This document shows, piece by piece, positions 53,301 through 61,222 of a DNA stretch of 64,000 nt (the stretch's first letter is position 1; each line of letters opens with the position of its first letter). Source of the DNA: Methanoregulaceae archaeon (lineage in GTDB: Bacteria > Armatimonadota > Fimbriimonadia > Fimbriimonadales > Fimbriimonadaceae). A model generated the notes under the pieces. That model saw only the letters and a list, made by a program, of their open reading frames with translations, searched no databases and had not been told where the DNA came from. Location: contig JADZEW010000008.1 in assembly GCA_020850325.1 (NCBI GenBank), forward strand, positions 405,816 through 469,815, given 5' to 3'. A program made the translations under genes and the position numbers.

Positions 53301-53483
53301 GGTTTCTTCCGGGGCCATGCCGTGGGCCTCGGTCATGATCGTGACGACCGGTCGGTTGAGGTCGGGGAGGACGTCTACGTCCATGCGGGGAATCGTGAAG
53401 AGGCCGTAGACGATCGCCATGAGGGTGAGCGCTACGACCATGAGGCGATGCCGGATGCTCGCCTCGATTAAGCGGTTCAGCAT
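50307..53483 (-). CDS. Heavy-metal RND efflux permease (CzcA/CusA type)
   Basis: A 1058-residue inner-membrane pump with the usual twelve helices and two large periplasmic loops. MLNRLIEASIRHRLMVVALT is the standard N terminus. The proton-relay helix reads GLVVDDSIVDVENVFRRLR, with the acidic pair of the HME (heavy-metal efflux) group. It exports Cu/Ag, Co/Zn/Cd or similar ions with the adaptor and TolC encoded upstream; the metal cannot be fixed from the sequence. ATG 53483 has GGGGAG upstream and follows the NTF2-like stop. Confidence 0.94.
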   Translation of the reverse strand: MLNRLIEASIRHRLMVVALTLMAIVYGLFTIPRMDVDVLPDLNRPVVTIMTEAHGMAPEETEVLVSFPIETMMNGATGVQRVRSASSAGFSIVFVEFDWGTDIFRARQIVNEKLQLAQSRLPEGSVASLAPISSIMGEIMLVSLSSKSGKTPPIEVRSLADFVVRPRLLAIPGVSQVVPIGGGSKQYQVLTSPARLKQFGVTLDELVEAARKSNLNAGGGFFQEPQREAVIRIQGRVRNLEDIASTVIKSVEGVPVTIGQVADVEFAKGLPRGDASVNGEAAVILSVQKQPDANTLLLIRELDRAIAEIAPSLPEDVQLNQQLFRQEHFIKSAISNVVKALAEAGLIVLVVILAFLMNVRATIISLVSIPVSFILTLLMLNRFGININTMTLGGLAIAIGLVVDDSIVDVENVFRRLRLNALATPRRSPLRIIYSASAEIRNSIVFATLIIVLVFIPLLSLEGMEGRVFLPLGLAFIFSMSASLIVSLTLTPALCGLLLRRVGSGGNHGDSRFVAMLKRANAPVVFLALRRPWAVMASAAVMVAVAAALLPLLGREFLPKFNEGSLALTAILPPGTGLNESNRIGTIIEKTALTVPEVTNVGRRTGRAEMDEHAEGVNHSEIDIGLKDSRRGREAATNELRQKLAQIPGVYIAFGQPISHRLDHLSSGVRAALAVKVYGTDLAELRKLAAQVETTMSSVAGIVDLQVEPQVEVPQLSIEIDRQAAARYGVTPYDLAENLEVALAGHNVSQVLQGQRTFDLVVWFSPEARGDFDAIRSTLINTPAGPPIPLGQLATVRRETGPNTINRENVSRRIVVQANVEGRDLNSVVTELQDKMRPIQSTWPRGYYVEYGGQFQAQQSAMSRILLLGVFTVVAIFLVLNVALRSWRMALQVMVNLPLALVGGVIAAYASGGVLSIASLVGFITLFGIATRNGIMMLSHYVHLMREEGMPFGKDMILRGTQERLSPVLMTALAAALGLLPLALAKGEPGTELLQPIAVVILGGLVSSTLLDQIVTPALFWVFGRREWKDYVPGTHVDTGGFDELDEGDHRLEAEATI

Positions 53484-53484
53484 C

Positions 53485-53883
53485 TTAGCGCTCCCCTGTG
53501 GTTCGACTTTGCAGCATGCGCCAATGGCCATCCCGCAGAATCCAAGTATCGATGTAGAAGTGGGTTGATGGGGGCTTGCCCTTATCCCCCGACTTCTCCG
53601 AGGTGTGTACGGTGGCGCGGGAGCCGGTTACCTTGACCCTGAGAACGGTCGTCTCATAGACTCCCGGCCGGTCGGCTTTGGCAAGCCTGGCGAGGTAGGA
53701 CGACTTTGAAAGGATCGTGCCGCGCTCCGTAACCAACGTGAACTCCGAGTCGAGGAGTCGATCGAGGGCATCGAGGTTCATCTCTCGGTAGGCCGCGTCC
53801 CATGCGACGTACCGGGTGCGAATCTGCTGGTCGACGCTCACGGGTTGCATCAGCAACAGAGCGAGAAGGGGAGTCGCGATCAT
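53485..53883 (-). CDS. Exported NTF2-like (DUF4440) protein in the efflux operon
   Basis: A 132-residue protein with a short signal peptide (MIATPLLALLLMQPVSV). The rest is a nuclear transport factor 2-like/DUF4440 domain: RTRYVAWDAAYREMNLDALDRLLDSEFTLVTERG and GHWRMLQSRTTGER. It sits between adaptor and permease, overlapping the adaptor by 4 bp (ATGA type) and ending one base before the permease start, so it is tightly coupled to efflux genes. No role in RND pumps is established for this family. Confidence 0.75.
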   Translation of the reverse strand: MIATPLLALLLMQPVSVDQQIRTRYVAWDAAYREMNLDALDRLLDSEFTLVTERGTILSKSSYLARLAKADRPGVYETTVLRVKVTGSRATVHTSEKSGDKGKPPSTHFYIDTWILRDGHWRMLQSRTTGER

Positions 53884-56060
53884 TGTCCACCCCCCATCGC
53901 CGTCAGCTGATACGCGCCGTCGGTGACGACCTTCTTGCCGCTCTCCAGCCCGCCCTTGATGATGGTTCGGTTGCCCAGGGTGCCTCCGGCTTGAACGATC
54001 ACCCGGCGGTAGGTCCCGGGCATTTCCTCGACGAACACGAAGGTGAGGCCGTCCCGGGTCTGAACGGCCGCGGTCGGCACGGTGACTTGAGCCGCCGAAC
54101 CGGTTCCAAGCTGAACACGCACAAACATGTTCTGCTTGAGGCGCTCGCCGGGGTTGTCGACGACGACCCTTACCTTGGTCGTTCGGGTCTTCTCGTCCAC
54201 CTCGTTGTGAATGAACGCAACCTGCCCGCGATAGGTCTGATCAGGGTGAGCGTCAGCGACGACAACCACCGATTGGCCCACCTGTACCTTGGGAATGTCG
54301 AGTTCATATACGTCGGAGAGCACCCAGACGACCTCGGCATTGAGAAGGTCATAGAGCGGTTGCCCGGCAGGAACGGTTTGGCCGACGCTGACGAAGCGGT
54401 GTTCCACTTCACCGGAAATGGGTGCCGAAATGGTCACCTGGTTACCTCCGCCCGGCGAACCGCCGAGCATTCGGATTTGGTCGACCGCCACGCGGGTCAA
54501 GCTTGCGACGCGAGTCTGATCGGCGCGAGCCTGCAGGAGGCTGTTTCTTGCGGACTGAAGCGCATTACGGGCAAGATCGACCTCGGCCTGGGCTGCCTCG
54601 ACCTCGCGAGCGGTCCGAATCCCCTTGGCCGTGATGGACTCCTCGCGGACGAGAGCTTCACGGGCGATCGCCACCTGTTGCCGAGCATCCGCTTCGTCGT
54701 TCCGAGCTCGTGCCAACTCTGCCGCCGCCTCGTCGTACTCCCGTCGAGCGACGATGCCCGTAGCGAGTCCCTGCTCAAGTCGCGCGACCTTCACCTCGAG
54801 CGCCTTGACCGTCACGGTCATGTTGGTCAGCTTGGCTTGAGCCTCGGATGAAGCGGACCTAGCGGCCTCAAGTGAGGGTGAAGCAAAGGCCCCGGCAGTG
54901 GCGAGTTGGCGCTGTCGAACCAGCGTCCGGTCGGCGATTTCGAGTCTCGTCTCGGCGCCCTCAACGGCGGATTGGGCAATGCGCACCGAGGCGTTCGCTT
55001 GAGCGGCTTCGGCGGTTGCACGTCGGTATGCCGACTGAGCATCAGCGAGATCAGGGCTCGCAATGACGGCAAGCGTTTGTCCTCGCTGCACGGTGGTTCC
55101 AGGCAGAGCCCCCAAGCTGACGACTCGGCCCGACGCCCGCGCATCGACGACAACCAGTCCGTTCGGGTTGGCGCGAACTTGGCCGGTGGTTTGGAGTCCT
55201 CCACCCGTGGCCGATGCCTGCACCAGGACGGTCTGAAGACCGATGAGCTTGGCCTTCTCCGCGCCAAGGGCGACAAGGTCAGGATCGGGACTCATCTCTT
55301 CATTCTCGATCTTGAGGACGAACTTGATCCCGTCGGAAACCACCTGGGCGGATTGTCCGCGGTTGGGAGCAGGGAAGGCGCGAAGCGCCGGTCCTGCCGC
55401 CTTCTCAGCGTCGGGGGCCACGATGTGGCGCCCGTCGGGACCATGCATGTGGCCGGCTTCGTCATCCTGGGTCCATCCGATGGGCGCGATCGCGGATGCG
55501 GCGAAAACGCCGACCAAGAGCAGACTAGAACTGGCGCGACGGGCGCTCCGTTGCCCAAGGCGGTAGGTGCCTCCGATCAGCAGCAACCCTCCAACGATGG
55601 CTCCCCCGATGAGCAGGTAGTTCGGTCCATGCGCGTGCTCATCTTCCGCCGCACCTTCGGCAAGCGCGGGGACGTAAATGGGGAAGTTGACGGCGAAGGC
55701 GCGCCCGTCAGGCAAGTAGACCTTCTGAGCCAGCACATACTCGCCTGGTTCTTTGTAGGTCATGTGCGAGCCGTAGACTTCGTTCTCGGGCTCATAGACG
55801 TTGCGCTCGACGTGGATGACCGCGTTCACATCGCCCTTGCGGTGAATCGTCGAGTCAACGGTAGCGCCCAAGATGGTCTTGCCATCGGGCCCCTCGATTC
55901 GCATGTCGTGGTGGCTCAAAATGAAGCCACCCTCAGTCAATGGCACCTCTTGAGGCTCGACAATGTGACGGCCATCCGGACCATGAGCATGGCCCGCTTC
56001 TTCTTGTGAGAACGCCGGAACGCACCCGGCAAGCAGAACAAGTGCGAGAAGCTTCTTCAT
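53880..56060 (-). CDS. RND efflux adaptor fused to an N-terminal His-rich secreted domain
   Basis: A 726-residue protein, about 300 longer than normal CusB/CzcB adaptors. It starts with a lipoprotein-type signal (LLALVLLAGC), HAHGPDGRHIV and a beta-rich YtkA-like domain, then a membrane helix (YLLIGGAIVGGLLLIGGTYRL), a second signal-like helix (SSSLLLVGVFAASAIAP) and a repeat HMHGPDGRHIV. From about residue 250 it is a regular adaptor: lipoyl half-motif, long coiled-coil hairpin (about 335-500) and barrel (VTISAPISGEVEHRFVSVGQTV). ATG 56060 shares one base with the tolC stop. It links pump and outer-membrane channel. Confidence 0.85.
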   Translation of the reverse strand: MKKLLALVLLAGCVPAFSQEEAGHAHGPDGRHIVEPQEVPLTEGGFILSHHDMRIEGPDGKTILGATVDSTIHRKGDVNAVIHVERNVYEPENEVYGSHMTYKEPGEYVLAQKVYLPDGRAFAVNFPIYVPALAEGAAEDEHAHGPNYLLIGGAIVGGLLLIGGTYRLGQRSARRASSSLLLVGVFAASAIAPIGWTQDDEAGHMHGPDGRHIVAPDAEKAAGPALRAFPAPNRGQSAQVVSDGIKFVLKIENEEMSPDPDLVALGAEKAKLIGLQTVLVQASATGGGLQTTGQVRANPNGLVVVDARASGRVVSLGALPGTTVQRGQTLAVIASPDLADAQSAYRRATAEAAQANASVRIAQSAVEGAETRLEIADRTLVRQRQLATAGAFASPSLEAARSASSEAQAKLTNMTVTVKALEVKVARLEQGLATGIVARREYDEAAAELARARNDEADARQQVAIAREALVREESITAKGIRTAREVEAAQAEVDLARNALQSARNSLLQARADQTRVASLTRVAVDQIRMLGGSPGGGNQVTISAPISGEVEHRFVSVGQTVPAGQPLYDLLNAEVVWVLSDVYELDIPKVQVGQSVVVVADAHPDQTYRGQVAFIHNEVDEKTRTTKVRVVVDNPGERLKQNMFVRVQLGTGSAAQVTVPTAAVQTRDGLTFVFVEEMPGTYRRVIVQAGGTLGNRTIIKGGLESGKKVVTDGAYQLTAMGGGQ

Positions 56061-57286
56061 CAGTTCATCTCCAAACCCGGGAAGCGGGTGGTAGCGGCTC
56101 GAAGTCGCACTTCGGCCAGTCGGACGTTCTTCGCGGCGACCGTGGCTTCGCGCCGCAGCTGGATTAGAGCCCGTTGGGCCTCGAGGACTTCGATGAGGCT
56201 CGTCAGACCCGATTCGAGACCCGCCTGCATTGCCCTCACCATCTGCTCGGCTTTGGGCACAATGCCCGTCGTGTATCCCTCGGCAACAGACTTGGCCGTG
56301 GCAAGGCTCGTTTGGGCGATAAGGAGTTCGAGTTCTAGCTGGCGGACAACTTCCTTGTGCTCCGCTTCTCTCGCCCCGCGGACCGATTGGGCGGCCTTGA
56401 CGGTGTGGCGCTGCTCGCCCAGGTCGAAGGGAAAGGCGATCCGAAGCTGCAACCCAAAGTTGTCTCGCACGGTCGGCCGCCGATCCAGACTCCACGCGTC
56501 GGCAGTCAGTCCGGCAAAGACCGAGGGCAGATTGCGCCTTCGAGCTTCGAGTTCGGCGGCACGCCCAGCTTCGACCGTGGCTTGCGCCACCTTGGCTCGC
56601 GGCATTCGCGATAGGTAGTTCTGGGCTAGTTCCTCGACGGAGTCCACCGAGGGCCACGCGGCATTCAACGGGCTTTCTGAATCGGGTAGTTCGCCCAAGA
56701 GCGAGGCGAGGGTGGCGCGGGAGTTCTTCAACTCGGCGTCGCTGACGAGAATCTGTTGCCAAGCGCGCTGAACCTCCACCTCAGCTCGGATCACGTTGAC
56801 CGCCGGAGCTTCACCGATTTCGACTCTCTTCTTGATGGCGGAGAGCGTTGCCTCCGCTGACTCGAGACCGAGCCTCGCACTGGTCGCCTCTTCGAGGGCG
56901 GCAAGCACGTCGGAGTAGCTGGTGAGCACTCGTGCCGCTACGTCTGCCTGCGCACCGAGCATTTCGGCCTCCGCGATCGCGACCTCCGACCGTGCCCTTA
57001 GCGCGCGAGCGGCCCGTACTCCCGAGAAGTCAATCGACTGGCCCAAAGCAAAGTTTGAGTTGGTGAAACCGACGCCGGGAGCTAGCTCCAACTCGAGGCT
57101 CGATGGAGCCGCGAGGGCACGCGCGGTTTGCTTCGCGCTATCTAGCTGAAGCCGTTTGGCACTTACGGCCGGGCTGGCCGCGAGGGCCTTCTTAACAAGT
57201 TCATCTGGACCGGCTTGTACACCGGCCGCTGCGACAAGCGACGCCAAAGCTACGAAGCCGAATAGGGTTGATATCGTGCGTGTCAA
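56060..57286 (-). CDS. TolC family outer-membrane efflux protein
   Basis: A 408-residue protein with signal peptide (about 1-25) and the two-repeat helical TolC/CusC pattern, e.g. LAQNYLSRMPRAKVAQATVEAGRAAELEARRR and TSLIEVLEAQRALIQLRREA. It forms the outer-membrane and periplasmic tunnel of the RND system. The start is TTG at 57286 (minus strand), fixed by AGGAGG five bases upstream, a rare start codon in this window. Gene order is His-rich protein, tolC, adaptor, NTF2-like, permease. Confidence 0.93.
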   Translation of the reverse strand: MTRTISTLFGFVALASLVAAAGVQAGPDELVKKALAASPAVSAKRLQLDSAKQTARALAAPSSLELELAPGVGFTNSNFALGQSIDFSGVRAARALRARSEVAIAEAEMLGAQADVAARVLTSYSDVLAALEEATSARLGLESAEATLSAIKKRVEIGEAPAVNVIRAEVEVQRAWQQILVSDAELKNSRATLASLLGELPDSESPLNAAWPSVDSVEELAQNYLSRMPRAKVAQATVEAGRAAELEARRRNLPSVFAGLTADAWSLDRRPTVRDNFGLQLRIAFPFDLGEQRHTVKAAQSVRGAREAEHKEVVRQLELELLIAQTSLATAKSVAEGYTTGIVPKAEQMVRAMQAGLESGLTSLIEVLEAQRALIQLRREATVAAKNVRLAEVRLRAATTRFPGLEMN

Positions 57287-57369
57287 TCTGTCCTCCTGGG
57301 GCCCAACGACGAGGGGCAGGCAACCGGGGACAGGGCGTCATATCGATCAAGGATCCCGCGGGCCTGAAC

Positions 57370-57801
57370 TTAGGCGAAGTCGGCGGGAGGGGCACGTGGG
57401 GAAGTGTTCGGAGAAGGCGGTCCATGGATGGGAGCGCAATCAAGCCCCCCGACGGCGACAATCGCAATGACTCGCTCGGCCGTGATGGCCACGCTGACCA
57501 CACGCCCCGCAAGCATGGCGTGCGGCGAAGTCTGATGGAAGCGCCGAGAAGCGGTATCCGAGGGCAGGTCATCGTGGCCTGCGTACTCTGGATGAGCGCA
57601 ATCGAACGCTAAGTGCTCAAGAGTGACCTTGCCGCTGTGCCCGGGCATTGGGCCCACTTCGCTGTGATGGTGGTGGGGCACAAGGTTGTGAGCCTGCACG
57701 AAGAGCAGGCATGTGACCACCAACCAGCGAGCGACTCGAATCACCAGCGCGATGCTACCAGTTCTGGTCTGGCGTCGCTCGAGGACGGGAGAAAGGTTCA
57801 T
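57370..57801 (-). CDS. Small exported His-rich protein at the head of the efflux operon
   Basis: A 143-residue protein with a membrane/signal segment WLVVTCLLFVQAHNLVPHHHHSE: the metal-binding-looking run of four His follows directly. More His and Cys residues come after (HLAFDCAHPEYAGHDD, HQTSPHAM, LDCAPIHGP). It resembles the small His-cluster proteins often found with CusABC-type genes, though I do not recognise a named family. It is 83 bp upstream of tolC, same strand, and may sense or bind the exported metal (inference). Confidence 0.65.
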   Translation of the reverse strand: MNLSPVLERRQTRTGSIALVIRVARWLVVTCLLFVQAHNLVPHHHHSEVGPMPGHSGKVTLEHLAFDCAHPEYAGHDDLPSDTASRRFHQTSPHAMLAGRVVSVAITAERVIAIVAVGGLDCAPIHGPPSPNTSPRAPPADFA

Positions 57802-57808
57802 CCATGAG

Positions 57809-57826
57809 CCCGGCAGAATTGCCGGG
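57809..57826. other. Hairpin just upstream of the His-rich protein start
   Basis: CCCGGCA/TGCCGGG with loop GAAT, seven bases from the ATG at 57801. In the mRNA of the minus-strand gene it could mask the ribosome site; on the plus strand TTT follows, so it may instead stop transcription. No metal-binding regulator is encoded nearby. Confidence 0.4.
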
Positions 57827-57840
57827 TTTGGCCGGTCAAC

Positions 57841-57869
57841 TTGCGAATTCTTGACTTTTCGGTTAGGAT
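57841..57869 (+). promoter_or_regulatory. Promoter of the PEP-CTERM gene
   Basis: TTGCGA (57841-57846) and TAGGAT (57864-57869) are exactly 17 bp apart. The start would be near 57876, about 33 bases before the ATG, leaving room for the GGAGGAG ribosome binding site. Confidence 0.55.
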
Positions 57870-57908
57870 AGAGTGATGTCGCCCCGCGAGGCGGCTGGAG
57901 GAGATCAC

Positions 57909-58520
57909 ATGAAACGACTTATCATATTGGCGGCTCTGGCAGTTCCCGTAGCGAGCCACGCGCTGGTGCTTAACGCAAATCAAACGTCGAACAATGGCAC
58001 GGGGGGGATCTTCATGGATCTCACGCCGACGACGTCCGACTTGCTGGTGAGTGGATTCGACACCATGTTCGGATCGGCGGCCGGCAGCGCAGTTCAGATT
58101 CAGGTGTACACGCGACCCGGAACGTATGTTGGCTTCCAGGGGAGCAACGTCGGCTGGACTCTTCTCGAGACCGCAAACGCCGTCTCAAATGGTACTTTGA
58201 CCATGGCTGGCATTAGCCTTACGAACAGTATCTATCTAACGGCAGGGCAAACGACGGGCGTGTATCTGCACAGCATCACGACCGGCGGTGGTATTCGCTA
58301 CTTCGGCACCGGCACCACGTCCAATACCAACTTCGCAAACGCGGACTTGGCGCTGTTCTCGGCGCACTCGCGCACGGGTGCCGTCGCCTTTGCGGGCACG
58401 ATGTTCACCCCGCGAGCCCTTACCGGGAATGTCTACTACACGGCCGTACCCGAACCGGCTACCATGGCCGCTCTTGGAATCGGCGTTGCGGCAATGTTGC
58501 GACGACGACGAAGGGCGTAA
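57909..58520 (+). CDS. PEP-CTERM sorting-domain protein
   Basis: A 203-residue secreted protein: signal peptide (MKRLIILAALAVPVASHA), a beta-rich Gly/Thr/Ser-rich body, and a C-terminal PEP-CTERM tail VPEPATMAALGIGVAAMLRRRRRA (Val-Pro-Glu-Pro, short helix, arginine run). Such tails are processed by an exosortase, which is not encoded in this window. The body may be a structural or surface protein; no enzyme motif is seen. ATG 57909 has GGAGGAG eight bases upstream. Confidence 0.9.
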   Translation: MKRLIILAALAVPVASHALVLNANQTSNNGTGGIFMDLTPTTSDLLVSGFDTMFGSAAGSAVQIQVYTRPGTYVGFQGSNVGWTLLETANAVSNGTLTMAGISLTNSIYLTAGQTTGVYLHSITTGGGIRYFGTGTTSNTNFANADLALFSAHSRTGAVAFAGTMFTPRALTGNVYYTAVPEPATMAALGIGVAAMLRRRRRA

Positions 58521-58540
58521 GCTTCGAGACCTGTTCAAGG

Positions 58541-58568
58541 TGCCTCGCCGACAGTCGTCGGCGGGGCA
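58541..58568 (+). terminator. Terminator after the PEP-CTERM gene
   Basis: TGCCTCGCCGAC and GTCGGCGGGGCA form a twelve-pair stem (one G-U) with loop AGTC, 21 bp past the stop. Only TCGTCATT follows, so the T-tract is weak. Confidence 0.7.
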
Positions 58569-58612
58569 TCGTCATTAAGCGGGGCTGCCGGTAGACTCTC
58601 GCCGAGCCGCCT

Positions 58613-61222
58613 ATGCGAACTTATGCCGTCGTCGCCGTCCTTGCCATGTGCCTCCAAGCTGCCGCCGAGAGTCCCCAGCGTTACAACGTCATCTGGGATG
58701 GTCCGAGCAAAGACCACCTGGGATCGATGCCTTTGGGCAATGGTGACGTCAGCCTCAATGCCTGGGTCGAGCAGAACGGCGACCTTTGCTTTTACATCGG
58801 CAAGAGCGACAGTTGGGATGACAACGGTCGACTGCTGAAGCTGGGCAAGGTGCGGGTCAGACTCGATCCCGCTCCATCCACGAAGCCCTTCCTGCAGGAA
58901 CTCTCGCTCGTCGACGGCACGATGAAGGTGCGCTACGGCGATGGCACCGCGCTCGACGTTTGGGTGGATGCGAACCGCCCGATCATCCACGTCTCGGTCG
59001 CGGGACGACGAGCGACGACAGCGACGGCGTCGATCGAACTCTGGCGTAAGCAGCGTACAACGCTGCCGGTCATCGAAATCAGCGACACGATGTATGACCG
59101 GAGTAAGCCCGACAACCAACACGCACCGACCGTCGTCGAGCCGGATTCAGTGATCGGGGCGATGTCCGGGCGCATCGGCTGGTTCCACCACAACATCAAG
59201 TCGGTCGGCCCGGCTGAGCATGCGCGGGTCCAAGGCGTCGAGGGATTCAACCGCCCCGATCCGCTGCTCCACCGCACCTTCGGCGCGATCATCGATGCCC
59301 CCGACGCGTTGCGGGTAAATGACACCACGCTTGAGTCGCCGAGGAATGAGCGGCATCGATTCGACATCTATGTGCTGACCAAGCACCCGGCTGCCCCACA
59401 GGAGTGGAGGCGCGAGGTGGAAGCGATGATCGACCGCACGGATCGCATCCCTCTCGCGGCGCGGCGAAGAGCGCACGAGCAGTGGTGGCGGACCTTCTGG
59501 AATCGGAGCTGGATCGTCGCTTCCAGCCAAACGCCGCCCGCCCCGGCTCCGATCAATTCGTATCCGCTCAGAGTCGGAGTCACGCAGGTTGACAGCGAGA
59601 AGTTTGTTGGCGAGATTCGCAACCCCGAACTGGCTAGGGATTTCAGCCGGCCCTTCAAGCTAAAGGCTGAAGTCAATCCGGAGGCGGGCGGATTCGGGCG
59701 CATCTTCGACAAGGTGACGCCTGGGGGCAGCGACGGCTTCCTCCTCGACATTCGGCCGAACAACATCTTGCGCCTTATCGTTGGCCCCGATGAGTACACC
59801 GCCCCGAATGCCGTCCCGGTAGGGCAGTGGTCAACAGTTGAGGTCGACGCCTCAGCCAAGGGATGGAAGGTGAGTGTCAACGGTAACGTCGTCATCTCCA
59901 CCCCGGAGTCGAGCGGCGAAGACGAGGCGTCCCACGTCAGCCGCATGTACGCGCTGCAGCGGTTTGTCACCGCTTGCGCGGGTCGCGGCGGCTACCCCAT
60001 CAAGTTCAACGGCTCTATCTTCACCGTGCCCCAAGCAGGTGCCCCGGGCGATGCTGATTACCGCCGATGGGGGCCAGGATACTGGTGGCAGAACACCCGG
60101 ATCGCGTACTTGAGCCTCGCCGCCAGCGGCGACTTGGAGATGCTCGAACCGCTGCTGCGGATGTATGTGGATGAACTGCTCCCCTTGAACCGCTATCGGA
60201 CGAAGCAGTACTTCGGCTTCGACAACGCGGCCTACTTCGCGGAGTGCATCCACTTCTGGGGCGATGTGTTCAACGAGTCGTACGGCTGGACACCCTGGAA
60301 CCAGCGCAAGGACCCACTGCAAGAGAGCGGCTGGCACAAGTGGGAGTGGGTGGCCGGGCCGGAACTGGTCTGGATGATGATCGAAGCCTACGAGCATTCG
60401 GGCGACGAGGCGCTTCTCCAGAAGCGGGTTCTTCCGAGTGCGGAGGCGGTGGTCAACTTCTTCGACAAGTTCTATAAGAGGGGTGAGAACGGCAAGCTGA
60501 TCATGCACCCCTCGCAGTCGCTCGAGACCTGGTGGGACTGTGTCAACCCCATGCCCGAGGTCGCGGGGCTCCACGCCATTCTGGACAAGCTCCTGGCCCT
60601 GCCCAAAGGCAAGGTGCCGGAAGGCCTTCGAACTCATTGGAGCGCTTTCAAGTCCAGCTTGCCGGATCTTCCCGTTCGGATGATCGACGGTAAGCCCGCC
60701 TTCGCCCCCGCTGAGAAGTTCGCCCAAAAGAGCAACGTGGAGAACGGAGAACTTTACGCGGTGTTCCCGTTCCGCTTGTCTTCGTTCGAGAAGCCGAATC
60801 GAGACCTCGCGGTTCGTGCCCTCGAGCATCGGTGGGACCGCGGCAACTCGGGCTGGCGGCAAGACGACGTCTTCATGGCCTACCTCGGGCTCACCGATCA
60901 GGCCCGCCAGAGTGTGGTTGCGAGGTCGCGCAACTACGACCGCCGCATGCGGTTTCCCGCCTTCTGGGGCCCGAACTACGATTGGACTCCCGATCAAACG
61001 CATGGCGGCATCCTCATGAAGGTCACCCAGTCGATGCTGATGCAGACCGACGGCGACCGGATTTTCCTCTTGCCCGCGTGGCCGAAGGACTGGGAGGTGT
61101 CGTTCAAGCTCCACGCGCCGAAGCAGACCACGGTCGAGGGGACGGTGCGAGGCGGAAAGGTGATCGACCTGAAGGTCACGCCCGAAAGCCGGCGAAAGGA
61201 TGTCGAGGTGGTCGGGGGTTAA
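58613..61222 (+). CDS. Secreted DUF5703/GH95-like glycoside hydrolase with inserted LamG-like domain
   Basis: An 869-residue secreted protein (signal ending about CLQAAAES). The N domain (about 25-285) matches the DUF5703 opening NVIWDGPSKDHLGSMPLGNGDVSLNAWVE, as in GH95-type fucosidases and galactosidases. A concanavalin-like insert (about 305-450) contains VGQWSTVEVDASAKGWKVSVNGNVV. The C half is the (alpha/alpha)6-barrel, with GYWWQNTRIAYL, FWGDVFNESYG and WEWVAGPELVWMMIEAY. It probably hydrolyses a plant or algal polysaccharide side chain. Which glycan is not clear. The insert is uncommon in this family, to my knowledge. Confidence 0.8.
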   Translation: MRTYAVVAVLAMCLQAAAESPQRYNVIWDGPSKDHLGSMPLGNGDVSLNAWVEQNGDLCFYIGKSDSWDDNGRLLKLGKVRVRLDPAPSTKPFLQELSLVDGTMKVRYGDGTALDVWVDANRPIIHVSVAGRRATTATASIELWRKQRTTLPVIEISDTMYDRSKPDNQHAPTVVEPDSVIGAMSGRIGWFHHNIKSVGPAEHARVQGVEGFNRPDPLLHRTFGAIIDAPDALRVNDTTLESPRNERHRFDIYVLTKHPAAPQEWRREVEAMIDRTDRIPLAARRRAHEQWWRTFWNRSWIVASSQTPPAPAPINSYPLRVGVTQVDSEKFVGEIRNPELARDFSRPFKLKAEVNPEAGGFGRIFDKVTPGGSDGFLLDIRPNNILRLIVGPDEYTAPNAVPVGQWSTVEVDASAKGWKVSVNGNVVISTPESSGEDEASHVSRMYALQRFVTACAGRGGYPIKFNGSIFTVPQAGAPGDADYRRWGPGYWWQNTRIAYLSLAASGDLEMLEPLLRMYVDELLPLNRYRTKQYFGFDNAAYFAECIHFWGDVFNESYGWTPWNQRKDPLQESGWHKWEWVAGPELVWMMIEAYEHSGDEALLQKRVLPSAEAVVNFFDKFYKRGENGKLIMHPSQSLETWWDCVNPMPEVAGLHAILDKLLALPKGKVPEGLRTHWSAFKSSLPDLPVRMIDGKPAFAPAEKFAQKSNVENGELYAVFPFRLSSFEKPNRDLAVRALEHRWDRGNSGWRQDDVFMAYLGLTDQARQSVVARSRNYDRRMRFPAFWGPNYDWTPDQTHGGILMKVTQSMLMQTDGDRIFLLPAWPKDWEVSFKLHAPKQTTVEGTVRGGKVIDLKVTPESRRKDVEVVGG

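Noticed and set aside
56061..56762. Upstream extension of the efflux adaptor frame
   Set aside because: It runs antiparallel in frame through tolC coding sequence; the signal peptide starts at ATG 56060.
57370..57801. His-rich frame as chance antisense
   Set aside because: This doubt was dropped: signal-like helix followed by HHHH, Met start and position at the head of the efflux operon support a real gene, so it was kept as a feature.
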